Of a stretch of 64,000 bases of DNA, positions 37,003 through 46,052 are shown piece by piece. The stretch's first letter is position 1; each line of letters begins with the position of its first letter. This DNA is from Flagellimonas sp. CMM7. Its GTDB lineage: Bacteria > Bacteroidota > Bacteroidia > Flavobacteriales > Flavobacteriaceae. The stretch covers positions 856,001 through 920,000 of the forward strand of contig NZ_CP090003.1 of NCBI RefSeq assembly GCF_021390195.1. The letters run 5' to 3'. The notes beneath the pieces are model-generated. The model was not told the origin of the DNA and made no database searches. It saw nothing but the letters and a program-made list of their open reading frames with translations. The position numbers and the translations under genes are program-made.

Positions 37003-37380
37003 TTAACTTGCCCTCTCTTTTACCAACCTAACTAATGCGTGAGCTGCTTTTAATTGATTAAGCTCCTCGGTAGAAATTACAATCTCCAATCCATGTTCAC
37101 CTTCGACCAGTATAATGGGAAAAGTGAATTTATGACCAAACTTTGATGCATATTTTTTTGCAAATTCATCTTTATGTAAAAATATCATCTCTTGCTTGTT
37201 TGCTTGTCTAAACTTTTTCCACGTCTTATTTTCAGAAACAACACCAAAAGTGATATCACATAGATTACAGTCATATGTTGCTGGGCTTAAAACTTTATGC
37301 ATACTATCCAAAATAGCATTTCGAGCCCCTGAATTAGCATTATAGATAAAAAGGAGCTTTGGAAGGTCTTTCTTTTTCAT
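37003..37380 (-). CDS. conserved-looking hypothetical protein with CxxC
   Basis: 125 residues, no signal peptide or membrane helix. It opens with a beta strand, KLLFIYNANSGARNAILDSMHKVLSP, followed by TYDCNLCDITFG with Cys38 and Cys41. The C-terminal part is alternating strand and helix (FPIILVEGEHGLEIVISTEELNQL). The close spacing to engB (25 bp, convergent) and normal codon use argue for a real gene. Function unknown; a metal- or thiol-based role for CxxC is possible. Confidence 0.72.
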   Translation of the reverse strand: MKKKDLPKLLFIYNANSGARNAILDSMHKVLSPATYDCNLCDITFGVVSENKTWKKFRQANKQEMIFLHKDEFAKKYASKFGHKFTFPIILVEGEHGLEIVISTEELNQLKAAHALVRLVKERAS

Positions 37381-37455
37381 GAACTAAAAATACAACGCTT
37401 CTAATCTATTATATACGAATAAAGAGTATTTTACATTTTTAAAAAAAATCATATT

Positions 37456-37758
37456 ATGATTGCTCGAATCTGGAAAGGGAAAACAAAATTGGAACATTTG
37501 GAAGAATATGAATCTTTTATGAAGGAAAGGGCCATCCCAGATTATTCCAAAACGGATGGTTTTGTAAAACTCACCTTTCTTAAACGAACCGATAGCCAAT
37601 ATGCATACTTTGACTTAATTACCTTTTGGGAAGATTTAGAAGTGATTAAAAACTTTGCTGGAGTAGAGTTAACAAAAGCCAAGTATTATCCGGAAGACCA
37701 AAAATACCTTATCGACTTTCCTGAAGAAGTAACACACTATGAGGTTTTTGCAGATTAA
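37456..37758 (+). CDS. dimeric alpha/beta-barrel (ABM-like) protein
   Basis: 100-residue protein with the strand-helix-helix-strand pattern of antibiotic-biosynthesis-monooxygenase-like barrels: MIARIWKGKTK, EEYESFMKERAIPDYSKTDGF, DLITFWEDLEVIKNFAG, HYEVF. Members range from heme-degrading monooxygenases to stress proteins of unknown role. Preceded by A-rich leader 37441-37448. No partner gene on the same strand within 200 bp. Confidence 0.72.
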   Translation: MIARIWKGKTKLEHLEEYESFMKERAIPDYSKTDGFVKLTFLKRTDSQYAYFDLITFWEDLEVIKNFAGVELTKAKYYPEDQKYLIDFPEEVTHYEVFAD

Positions 37759-37936
37759 ACTTGCTCAACATTCCTTCAAGTCTGCTTTTCCTTTCTTGTC
37801 TTCAAAATTGTTTTCACAATAGATATTGATTGGGCCTTACCCGCCAAAAACCATCTGTTTTGAGCTCAAAAAAGTACAAATACCGTATCCGTTCCCATTA
37901 AGGTGTCAATTTTTTTTTCATACTTCTCGTTGCAAA

Positions 37937-37944
37937 TACATTTG
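37937..37944 (+). promoter_or_regulatory. candidate -7 promoter element
   Basis: TACATTTG matches TAnnTTTG, 28 bp before the ATG of the 232-residue secreted protein. A T run sits at the -33 position. Confidence 0.45.
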
Positions 37945-37972
37945 AATCCTATAAAACTTTAAAAACAGATTC

Positions 37973-38671
37973 ATGAAACTTTTAAAAAATCGGTTACCCT
38001 CATTTTTATTAATTCTTTGTATTGCAACTATGACTGCCCAAGAAAACAAGAAGTCCTTCAATTTTAAAAAAGGACAAGTCTTTGATATTATCTTTCTAAA
38101 TCAAAATCCAGACAAGGATGATCTATTGCAGGAATACTTTAAACTTGTATTTCCAGTGGCACAAAAAAATGGGTACAATCCTCAGCCTGGCTTTGGCATT
38201 GAAAAGTACACACAAGGTAATTACCACCCTCAAAGCATGATTCTCGGGTACTGGAACTCTTTTGACAGCAGGTCTAATTTTATAAATGAAATTGAAGTTT
38301 CCCTTCCGGATTTTCATAAACGAAGAAGAGATCTTTGGTCAACATTTGCATTGACTTATTGGGAACTCCAAGAGGATCTTTCATTTGAAATCAATCTAGA
38401 TAAGTACAATGTGGTGACCGCGTACTGGGCTAATGAAGAAGCATCTTTTTCAACCTTTAAGAATGCTTGGGTCAACAAAGCAAAACAGCATGGTGCAACT
38501 CTAAAAGTGGAGCTTAATAATGGTGCATCTCCATTTGGATACTACTACAGTCCGGATTACTTGGTCATTACCCAATGGGAAAGTGAGGCATCTTTCAAAA
38601 AATTCTATGAAACCAATTTGAAAATGAACCACCAAGGTGTAAAACATGTAAATCAATTTATTCTTAAATAG
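37973..38671 (+). CDS. secreted protein with tandem alpha/beta-barrel-like halves
   Basis: 232 residues, signal peptide ending at about residue 23 (TMTAQ). Two similar halves each start with a strand and contain an aromatic strand followed by a short helix (GYWNSFDSRSNFINE and TQWESEASFKKFYE), as in NIPSNAP/dimeric-barrel proteins. No catalytic motif. The AraC-type gene follows 48 bp later on the same strand, so it may be regulated by or sense for that protein. Function unknown. Confidence 0.65.
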   Translation: MKLLKNRLPSFLLILCIATMTAQENKKSFNFKKGQVFDIIFLNQNPDKDDLLQEYFKLVFPVAQKNGYNPQPGFGIEKYTQGNYHPQSMILGYWNSFDSRSNFINEIEVSLPDFHKRRRDLWSTFALTYWELQEDLSFEINLDKYNVVTAYWANEEASFSTFKNAWVNKAKQHGATLKVELNNGASPFGYYYSPDYLVITQWESEASFKKFYETNLKMNHQGVKHVNQFILK

Positions 38672-38719
38672 CAATACCTTAAGCAGGCCATATTAGTATG
38701 GTCTGCTTATTTTAGTCAT

Positions 38720-39820
38720 ATGCAAACAATCATCAACCAGTTCGTTTACTTCGCATACTTTCAAAGCCTTTTCTTACTGTTCATTTATATTTTTTCGCCA
38801 AAAAACAGGAAAAACATTAACGGTTACCTGGTCTTTCTGATTGTTTTGTTGGCTGTGGGCCTAACTGGACGTATTATTTATATTTCTGGAATATTTGGTC
38901 AGAATTTTCGTTTTTATGCATTTTCCGAGTTTTCCATCTTAATGTTTGGCTCCACAATTTATTTGTTTACCCAGTCTTCACTAAGGGGTAAAAAATTCAA
39001 TTTATCAGACCTGATTCATTATATTCCTGGAGTTCTGTACATACTCATCATCGTTCTTTATTTTATGCTGCCTTCAGACCAAATAATTGGTGAGCGTGCA
39101 AAAAGTGGAGAACTTTTTAGAGTTATTACGTTGCTGGTGGGAACAGGCCTAGCTTTTAACATCACCTATTGGATATTAAGTTGCAGACTCTTTTTTCAGG
39201 TTAAAAAGAAACTCCGAAATGAACTGAGTTTCTCCATAAAAACCGGATTTTTTTCAAACTTTCTCATTGCTATTGGCCTCTGTCTTACCTGTTGGCTGGT
39301 CGTTTATTTTATAAGCATCTTTGGCTTTGATACTATTGAAAGAACCGCCAGAAGAACTATTTGGCTGAGCATTGCCCTAATTATTCTGTTTATAACTTAC
39401 TATGGAATAAAGGAGCCTGAGCTATTTAAATTTGGGAGACAGACAGGAAACAAAAAATACCAACAGTCTAAACTTTCCATAGAGGATTTGGATAATTTGA
39501 AAGTAGCTCTTGAAACATTGATGATTGAGAAAAAACCATATCTCAATAGGAAATTGGTAAAATCCGAGCTTTCGGAAATGTTGGGCATAAGCAATCCGGA
39601 AATAGCAAGGTTGCTCAATGAACGTATTGGAATGAACTTTTTTGAATATGTGAATTATTATAGAATCAAGGAATTTGTTGAACTTGCTAAATCTCAAAAA
39701 GTTGAAAATCTAACTTTTTTTGGATTGGCCCAGGAAGCTGGTTTTAACTCAAAAACAACGTTTAATAAGTCATTTAAAAAACTGATGGGCATGCCTCCAA
39801 AGGATTATTTTCAAAATTGA
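38720..39820 (+). CDS. membrane-anchored AraC-family regulator
   Basis: 366 residues. The first 230 form about seven membrane helices; the C-terminal 110 (about 255-366) carry two helix-turn-helix units of the AraC type, LVKSELSEMLGISNPEIARLLNERIG and FFGLAQEAGFNSKTTFNKSFKKLMGMPPKDYF. This layout, a membrane sensor fused to an AraC DNA-binding domain, is common in Bacteroidota. Signal and targets unknown. Confidence 0.85.
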   Translation: MQTIINQFVYFAYFQSLFLLFIYIFSPKNRKNINGYLVFLIVLLAVGLTGRIIYISGIFGQNFRFYAFSEFSILMFGSTIYLFTQSSLRGKKFNLSDLIHYIPGVLYILIIVLYFMLPSDQIIGERAKSGELFRVITLLVGTGLAFNITYWILSCRLFFQVKKKLRNELSFSIKTGFFSNFLIAIGLCLTCWLVVYFISIFGFDTIERTARRTIWLSIALIILFITYYGIKEPELFKFGRQTGNKKYQQSKLSIEDLDNLKVALETLMIEKKPYLNRKLVKSELSEMLGISNPEIARLLNERIGMNFFEYVNYYRIKEFVELAKSQKVENLTFFGLAQEAGFNSKTTFNKSFKKLMGMPPKDYFQN

Positions 39821-39975
39821 CAGGTCTTTTAAGGTATTTTTTCGTAGTGAGCATAGTTCAATACATCAAACCAAATCATGTATGTTTTACCTCATTTTGG
39901 GGTTTGACCAATTAGTTCATACAATTTGTTTGTAATTTACCTTTATTTACAACCAAAACCTTTTTACTTAAAGTT

Positions 39976-40473
39976 ATGGGAACACAAGGACATTCACTCA
40001 CCCCTAACGGATTTATTAAAACACTCTCCATTCTTCATATGGGTTTGATTTCTGGACCTATTCTGTTTGGTGCGATAATTTACTTTCAAACACAAAATAC
40101 CAGCTTTAACTTCTCCAACACCAGCGACATCTATCTGATGGTAGTACCAATAGTTGCTGTAAGCTGTATTTTCTTGGGGGATTTTATTTTTAAGCAATCC
40201 ATAAAAAATATTCCTAAAACAGTCAATCTAAAACAAAAGCTGGCCCGCTTTCAAACGGCATCAATTATTAAATATGCCTTAGCGGAAGCACCTGCGCTAT
40301 TTGGTATTGTGGCATTTATGATTACAGGGAATATGGCATATCTTGTAGTATCCGTTGTTTTGATTCTTTACTTTTTCATGCTGAAGCCCTCAAAGGACAA
40401 AATTGAACGGTCTTTGAATTTAAATGGAGAGGAAAAGAATCAGTTCAATAGATTGGATCAACCTATACCTTGA
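39976..40473 (+). CDS. four-helix membrane protein of unknown function
   Basis: 165 residues with membrane segments at about 16-36, 52-69, 94-111 and 114-132 and a charged C-terminal tail (SKDKIERSLNLNGEEKNQF). No recognised motif. It ends 9 bp from the gldC stop in convergent orientation. Confidence 0.7.
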   Translation: MGTQGHSLTPNGFIKTLSILHMGLISGPILFGAIIYFQTQNTSFNFSNTSDIYLMVVPIVAVSCIFLGDFIFKQSIKNIPKTVNLKQKLARFQTASIIKYALAEAPALFGIVAFMITGNMAYLVVSVVLILYFFMLKPSKDKIERSLNLNGEEKNQFNRLDQPIP

Positions 40474-40482
40474 ATACAAAGA

Positions 40483-40815
40483 CTATTTCAATTCTAACTT
40501 CTCTGCAAAATAGTCGCAAAAATCCTTCATGGTTGCCGTCATTTTTTCATCCTGGGTAGCTTTCATAAATGTATCTGCCATAGTAACCAAGGTTTGATGG
40601 AAAAATATTTTCATATCATCCACTGGCATATCCTTGGTCCATAAATCTATTTTTAACGACTCTCGGTTTTTACTGTCCCAAACGGACAACATCATGGCCT
40701 TAGCTTCTTCATTCTCTATGCCACCATCTTGAGCAGACCAGTTTAATTCTTCAGGAACTCGATTTTCATCAAGTCCAACAGTTAATTTTATTTCTGAAGT
40801 ATGTTCTATTGCCAT
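40483..40815 (-). CDS. gldC: gliding motility protein GldC
   Basis: Small soluble protein (110 residues) of the flavobacterial gliding set; GldC is thought to assist GldB. Recognised from the start IEHTSEIKLTVGLDENRVPE, WSAQDGGIENEEAKAMMLS and the following KIDLWTKDMPVDDMK. Its ATG directly follows the gldB stop with no gap, a conserved gldB-gldC pair. Confidence 0.9.
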   Translation of the reverse strand: MAIEHTSEIKLTVGLDENRVPEELNWSAQDGGIENEEAKAMMLSVWDSKNRESLKIDLWTKDMPVDDMKIFFHQTLVTMADTFMKATQDEKMTATMKDFCDYFAEKLELK

Positions 40816-41805
40816 TTATTTTCTCGGTTTGTAATTTGATTTCTTAAAAATTTCATCAGCAGGTAAGTTCAAAAGCTGTTTTAAGGTAAGGTTGTTCTTT
40901 TCCATAAAGGCCTTAACAATCTGCCACCCCATATACCTTCCTAATCTTCCTGGAGATTCGCTATCCAATTCTAGCTGAAATTTGGAGAAAGGCGCTGGGT
41001 CTAAAAATCTTCGGTCCAGTTTGGCATCGGTACTATAAAGTAATTCTTTTTCCACAAAATAGCGCCAAATCTGTTCTTCGTTGTTCATGGACCACTCCAT
41101 CTCTTCCAATGTATATCCTATCTTCTGAGCATCAGAAATTGAAGGAAGTACCTTGTCCTTTATATATAGTTCTTTTCCATAATACACCATTCTGGAGAGA
41201 AAAGATCTATTACGGGGATATTTCAACACCTTTTTTGCAATAGCGCTCGCAACATCAGAAGTTAGATATTGTTTATCAAGTCCAGCCGCGATATAACGTT
41301 GAATACTTTTATAAAAATGATGGTCCGCCCCCAAATAGTTATCTAAACCTAACATTAAAAGTGTATCTGCAAGAATAACACGGTCGTTATATCTAACATC
41401 AGATGTAACGGTTACTACCTTTGGTGTTTTAAATTTTGGAAAATAATAGGTTATATGCTGAAAAAGAGATTCTAAATCATTCGTTTCCTCTTCAAAATCA
41501 CCAAAAGCCTTCTCTACTTCATCTGACAACTCAACCTGAATGGTATCTGTGAGTTTGGCGATCCAAATACTATCCGGGAACTGTGAAGGAAACAAATAAG
41601 GATATTTAGATTTTAAGTCAGGAATACTCCCAGGCGAAGCGGCAGCAAACTCACGATCAAATCTATATATGTCTAAATCAATTTGGACATTGGAGATTTC
41701 TTCAGAAGTTTTATCCGTTTGTTTACATGCATTAAGGAATAGTATGATCAAAAATATTGACCCGCTAAATACGTACACATTAAAGTATTTCAACAACCTC
41801 TTCAT
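40816..41805 (-). CDS. gldB: gliding motility lipoprotein GldB
   Basis: Lipoprotein required for gliding in flavobacteria. With ATG at 41805 the protein has 329 residues and a lipobox LNAC near residue 27. The longer frame from 41898 overlaps nadE and is not the start. Typical segments are IDLDIYRFDREF, YLFPSQFPDSIW, DNYLGADHHFYK and PGRLGRYMGWQIVKAFM. It is divergent from nadE with a short shared promoter region. Confidence 0.9.
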   Translation of the reverse strand: MKRLLKYFNVYVFSGSIFLIILFLNACKQTDKTSEEISNVQIDLDIYRFDREFAAASPGSIPDLKSKYPYLFPSQFPDSIWIAKLTDTIQVELSDEVEKAFGDFEEETNDLESLFQHITYYFPKFKTPKVVTVTSDVRYNDRVILADTLLMLGLDNYLGADHHFYKSIQRYIAAGLDKQYLTSDVASAIAKKVLKYPRNRSFLSRMVYYGKELYIKDKVLPSISDAQKIGYTLEEMEWSMNNEEQIWRYFVEKELLYSTDAKLDRRFLDPAPFSKFQLELDSESPGRLGRYMGWQIVKAFMEKNNLTLKQLLNLPADEIFKKSNYKPRK

Positions 41806-41871
41806 TTTTAGCACTACAGCGTTTAAATTTACAGGGCACAAAGGTAATTTATTGAATCTAAAAAGTAAGAC

Positions 41872-42660
41872 ATGCAAAGTGAAAAGGTAACAGAACATAT
41901 TGTAAAGTGGTTAAAGGACTATGCGACCAACGCAAATTGCAAGGGATTTGTAATAGGAGTCTCTGGAGGAATAGATTCAGCTGTTACTTCTACCCTTTGT
42001 GCAAAGACAGGTCTTGACCTTTTATGTTTAGAGATGCCCATACACCAGGGAAAAAATCAAGTGACAAGAGCAGATAAGCACATTGCATGGTTAATGGATA
42101 ATTTTTCCAATGTAAGCAGGCAACCTGTAAATCTGACCCCAGTTTTTGACAGTTTGGTCTCAGCTTTACCAAAAGTGGAAAACGAAGAGGATAGGTTTAT
42201 GTCTCTTGCCAATACTAGAGCAAGGCTTAGAATGACAACACTCTACTATTTTGCGGCATTAAATGGATACTTAGTTGCCGGCACAGGAAACAAAGTTGAG
42301 GATTTTGGTGTAGGTTTTTATACCAAATATGGTGATGGCGGTGTAGACTTGAGTCCTATTGCAGACCTTTTAAAAACCGAAGTATATGATGTAGGCAGAG
42401 TTCTTGGTATTAATCAAGATATTATGGAAGCCGCCCCTACTGATGGGCTATGGGGAGATAGTAGAACAGATGAAGACCAGATAGGTGCTTCATATCCAGA
42501 GCTTGAATGGGCTATGAAAATGGATGCTGAAAAAAAATCAATAGAAGATTTTTCTGACAGAAAAAAGGAAGTATTCACTATATACAAAAAGTTTAATACT
42601 GCTAACAGGCATAAGATGATTCCTATACCCATTTGTGAAATTCCTATTCACTTAAAATGA
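41872..42660 (+). CDS. nadE: NH3-dependent NAD+ synthetase
   Basis: Amidates nicotinic acid adenine dinucleotide to NAD+. 262 residues with ATP pyrophosphatase loop SGGIDSAVTS (about 30-39), the segment NTRARLRMTTLYYFA, TGNKVEDFGVGFYTKYGDGGVDLSPIADL-type core and DGLWGDSRTDEDQ. No glutaminase domain, so ammonia is the nitrogen donor. Confidence 0.95.
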   Translation: MQSEKVTEHIVKWLKDYATNANCKGFVIGVSGGIDSAVTSTLCAKTGLDLLCLEMPIHQGKNQVTRADKHIAWLMDNFSNVSRQPVNLTPVFDSLVSALPKVENEEDRFMSLANTRARLRMTTLYYFAALNGYLVAGTGNKVEDFGVGFYTKYGDGGVDLSPIADLLKTEVYDVGRVLGINQDIMEAAPTDGLWGDSRTDEDQIGASYPELEWAMKMDAEKKSIEDFSDRKKEVFTIYKKFNTANRHKMIPIPICEIPIHLK

Positions 42661-42817
42661 CCTTTTGACCTAGAAAACCCAGCTTAAGACGAAAAAAACC
42701 CCAGAAATTCTAAGGTTTTAAGAAAAAAATTACAGTTTTACGTCATCAAATCGTTAACTTGCTCGCCACGTCGCGTAAGTAATTAAGTACTAAACAATAG
42801 AATAAAACTCAAACCAA

Positions 42818-43447
42818 ATGATAAAAGTATTAATAGCTGACAATCATCCCATAGTTCGGTTAGGCATTAAGCAAGTCCTCGAAGCTAGTTCAGATATTGA
42901 GGTCATTGCCGATGTTTCAACTACTTCTGAACTATTTGATGTGTTGGAAAAAGTTACCCCCGATGTAGTAATGTTGGAAATGGACATTCCAGAAATAAAT
43001 GGTATTGCTACTCTAAGAAAACTAAAACAAGAGTTTCCCAACGTTAAATCATTAATGTACAGTGGACAATCCGAAGATGTTTATGCATTGAGCACTATTC
43101 GTGCAGGAGCGTTTGGTTATCTATCTAAAACTGCAGACTTAGACTATATTATCTCCGCAGTAAGAAAAGTAAGCGAAGGCAATATGTTCATAACCAATGA
43201 ATTGGCTCAACGTTTGGCTTTTGATGAAGGTACACAAAAACCAAGAAGGTTCTTTAGAAAATTGTCATCTAGAGAAGTAGAAGTTTTAAAACTTTTAGCT
43301 AGCGGAAAAAGAAACAAAGAAGTTGCCGAGGGCTTGAACTTAAACGAAAAAACCGTAAGCACCTACAAAGCACGTTTAATGAAAAAATTAAATGTGGATA
43401 ATTTGGTTGATTTATTGCAACAAGCTAAGGCTTTGGAATTATATTAG
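42818..43447 (+). CDS. LuxR/NarL-type response regulator with Glu at the phospho-site
   Basis: 209 residues: receiver domain 1-120 and LuxR-type helix-turn-helix about 148-205 (LSSREVEVLKLLASGKRNKEVAEGLNL). The receiver keeps Asp8, Ser82 and Lys104, but the residue that aligns with the phosphorylated Asp is Glu54 (VVMLEMDIPEING; relatives read LLDLNMP). Glu often mimics the phosphorylated state, so the protein may be active without a kinase. No histidine kinase gene is nearby. A terminator follows. Confidence 0.88.
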   Translation: MIKVLIADNHPIVRLGIKQVLEASSDIEVIADVSTTSELFDVLEKVTPDVVMLEMDIPEINGIATLRKLKQEFPNVKSLMYSGQSEDVYALSTIRAGAFGYLSKTADLDYIISAVRKVSEGNMFITNELAQRLAFDEGTQKPRRFFRKLSSREVEVLKLLASGKRNKEVAEGLNLNEKTVSTYKARLMKKLNVDNLVDLLQQAKALELY

Positions 43448-43468
43448 AATAACCAGTACAAACTGTTG

Positions 43469-43496
43469 AAAATCCCGTGCGTATGCTCGGGATTTT
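43469..43496. terminator. bidirectional terminator between response regulator and dnaG
   Basis: AAAATCCCG / CGGGATTTT, 9-bp stem with a 10-nt loop, between two converging genes. T runs on both strands. Confidence 0.8.
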
Positions 43497-43500
43497 TGTT

Positions 43501-45474
43501 TTAAGAAAGTACCCTGTTCAATTTTGCGTTCAACAGTTTATTCAATTGCAAATAATTTACAATTTCCTCCAAAATCTCAGAATTATCGTCAGTGCTCCCT
43601 TCAGTGCGTTCTTGCAGTTTTTCAATTCGATTTTTAATAAGATAACAGCGTAATGTAAGGATGGTTTCGCCTACCAATTGCGCAATACCCTGCCCCTTAT
43701 CTTTTGGATAGATATCTTTTCTGGCCCAATCATCAAGCTTGTATTTTTCTTCTTCCATTAAAATAGAAGATACCTCACTTACTGTCTCTTGGTCCAAATT
43801 TGATAAAAAGGTATTTACTTTAAATTCTTCACTTTCATTTAAATCCTCTATCAACTTGTAATAAATTGTCTTAAACTGTTCATTGGTAAGCTCAATTTCA
43901 TCCTCCTGAAGATCTAAATACACTTTTTCATATACTTTTGCCTCCACAATTTCTGGTTCCAAGACCAAATCCCCTTCCTCATTTTCTTTTAGAACCAAAT
44001 CTTCAAATTCCTGCTTCTGACTTCCATACAAAAGGAGCATTTCAATGATTTTTCGTTCCAATTCAAATTGTACATCAACCTTCTCAACAACTTGGTCATT
44101 TTTTACAACTTGAAACGCTTTTTGCTCTTGTTTGAATTTTTTGTTGGTATCTGCAACTCCTTTTTTATCAATTTGAGCCAATGTATTATATAACACCTCT
44201 TCAGAAATCTGCATTATTTTGGCACATTCCTGTATGTAGATCTCCTTCTTTATTTGATCTGGTATTTTACTGATACTGTTTACAATATCCCTTACAGTAT
44301 CTGCTCTTTTTATAGGGTCATTGGCCGCTTCTTCAGCAAGAAGAGAAGTCTTGAACTGAATAAAGTCCTTAGCATTTTCTTCTAAATAAAGAACCAAATC
44401 TTCATAGGTATTGCTCTTGGCAAAACTATCTGGGTCTTCACCTTCTGGAAAAGTACAGACCTTGACATTCATACCTTGTTCCAATATCAAATCTATCCCA
44501 CGGAGAGAAGCTCTTAGACCTGCCGCATCACCATCAAAAAGTACGGTAATGTTTTTTGTGAGCCTGTTGATCAAACGAATTTGTTCTGGAGTCAATGCCG
44601 TTCCACTTGAAGCTACTACATTTTCCACCCCACGCTGATGTAATTGTATGACATCTGTATATCCTTCCACCAAAAAACAATTGTCCTCTTTGGCAATAGA
44701 CTGCTTAGCAAAGTAGATTCCATAAAGCACCTTGCTTTTATGATAAATATCGCTCTCAGGAGAATTTAAATATTTAGCAGCTTTTTTATCATTAGTTAAG
44801 ATTCGACCTCCAAAGCCCAACACTCTTCCACTCATGGAATGTATAGGGAACAGGACTCTTGCTTTAAAACGGTCAAATTTTCTAGATTCTCCGCCAGTTT
44901 GCTCTTTTACAATGGTCAAACCTGTTTTTTCTAAAAACTCTAGTTGGTATCCTTTCTCCAACGCGGCATTAGTAAAAGCATCCCATTGATCTAACCCGTA
45001 ACCTAATCCGAATTTCTTTATGGTATCGTCTGTAAATCCACGCTCCTTAAAATACGTTAGGCCAATTGCTTTTCCTGGTTCAGATTCCCAAAGGGTTTCT
45101 GCGAAATACTTCTGTGCATATTCAGAGACCAAATACATGCTCTCTCGCTCATTGGCTTGCTCTTTTTGCTCATCAGATTGCTCTGTTTCCTCTAGCTCAA
45201 TATTGTACTTTTTAGCTAAATATTTTATGGCTTCTGGATAGGTGAAATGCTCGTGTTCCATTAAAAATGCCACAACATTTCCTCCCTTTCCGCTGCTAAA
45301 ATCTTTCCATATCTGTTTTACAGGAGATACCATAAAACTGGGAGTGCGCTCATCTGAAAATGGACTTAGTCCCTTAAAGTTAGATCCGGCTTTCTTCAAT
45401 TGCACAAAATCACCAATCACCTCCTCTAAACGAGCGGTTTCATATACCTGGTCTATTGTTGTTTTTGAAATCAA
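43501..45474 (-). CDS. dnaG: DNA primase DnaG lacking zinc ligands
   Basis: Replication primase of 657 residues. The N-terminal domain aligns with the zinc-binding domain of other primases (GLSPFSDERTPSF, then WKDFSSGKGG), but all four metal ligands are changed: Ser37, Ser40, Asp58 and Ser61 instead of Cys, His, Cys, Cys. The TOPRIM catalytic core is intact (EGYTDVIQLHQRG, LFDGDAAGLRAS). The C-terminal helicase-binding part is acidic and helical. Start is TTG at 45474, exactly at the family N-terminus MISKTTID; an out-of-frame ATG just upstream meets a stop after two codons. Confidence 0.92.
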   Translation of the reverse strand: MISKTTIDQVYETARLEEVIGDFVQLKKAGSNFKGLSPFSDERTPSFMVSPVKQIWKDFSSGKGGNVVAFLMEHEHFTYPEAIKYLAKKYNIELEETEQSDEQKEQANERESMYLVSEYAQKYFAETLWESEPGKAIGLTYFKERGFTDDTIKKFGLGYGLDQWDAFTNAALEKGYQLEFLEKTGLTIVKEQTGGESRKFDRFKARVLFPIHSMSGRVLGFGGRILTNDKKAAKYLNSPESDIYHKSKVLYGIYFAKQSIAKEDNCFLVEGYTDVIQLHQRGVENVVASSGTALTPEQIRLINRLTKNITVLFDGDAAGLRASLRGIDLILEQGMNVKVCTFPEGEDPDSFAKSNTYEDLVLYLEENAKDFIQFKTSLLAEEAANDPIKRADTVRDIVNSISKIPDQIKKEIYIQECAKIMQISEEVLYNTLAQIDKKGVADTNKKFKQEQKAFQVVKNDQVVEKVDVQFELERKIIEMLLLYGSQKQEFEDLVLKENEEGDLVLEPEIVEAKVYEKVYLDLQEDEIELTNEQFKTIYYKLIEDLNESEEFKVNTFLSNLDQETVSEVSSILMEEEKYKLDDWARKDIYPKDKGQGIAQLVGETILTLRCYLIKNRIEKLQERTEGSTDDNSEILEEIVNYLQLNKLLNAKLNRVLS

Positions 45475-45661
45475 ATCATAAATTTAATAAAGCCTTTAAA
45501 GGTAAGTAAAAAAGGAATTTTTAAACAATACTTTCGATTAGCAAAAGAATCATACAATCTAAAACTTACCATCATGTTTTTACTTTCAGATTCATATTGG
45601 ATATCAACAAATAAATTGGAATGAAAATTGATTTACAAAGGCAAACAAATTGGTTTACAAG

Positions 45662-45997
45662 ATGAAAAAAATTCTTTCCATGGCGCTAGCTTTGTTTCTA
45701 GGCCACATAGGTAGTGCTCAAATAGTTTTCTCCACAGACAAGGAATATAAGGCGGACATTAAGGTCTTTGCTGTTGATCAAGCGTATAAAGCTGATCTTC
45801 TGGTTTTTAAAGTTAATGCTGAGTATAAAGCAAAAGGCAACGAGGGAAAATGGTATTTTGCCGATGCTGATTATAAAGCAACAAAGAAAGTTTACTTCGT
45901 TGATGCTGATTATAAAGCCGATCTTAGGATTAATTTTGTAGATTCTGATTACAAATCTAAATGGATAGATAAATCCAAGCAGCATTTGATGTACTAA
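45662..45997 (+). CDS. small secreted protein of YKAD repeats
   Basis: 111 residues from ATG 45662 (a TTG 12 bases earlier opens the frame but is less likely). Signal peptide ends near GSAQ (about 20). The mature part is six copies of a 12-to-14-residue unit with consensus VFxVDxxYKAD (STDKEYKAD, AVDQAYKAD, KVNAEYKAK, DADYKATKK, VDADYKAD, VDSDYKSK). Alternating aromatic, acidic and basic residues suggest a regular beta or turn fold. Function unknown. Confidence 0.75.
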   Translation: MKKILSMALALFLGHIGSAQIVFSTDKEYKADIKVFAVDQAYKADLLVFKVNAEYKAKGNEGKWYFADADYKATKKVYFVDADYKADLRINFVDSDYKSKWIDKSKQHLMY

Positions 45998-46052
45998 TCG
46001 TAAGTACCTAGAATTTTTAAGGTTTAAAGAAGAAGAGTAGCTTTGCAACATA

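Noticed and set aside
40816..41898. gldB start at 41898
   Set aside because: Would overlap nadE and put 31 residues before the lipoprotein signal; ATG 41805 gives a proper lipobox distance.
45648..45660. TTGGTTTACAA resembling half of the GntR operator
   Set aside because: Only one degenerate half-site, no second palindrome and no uronate gene nearby; it lies in the leader of the repeat-protein gene.
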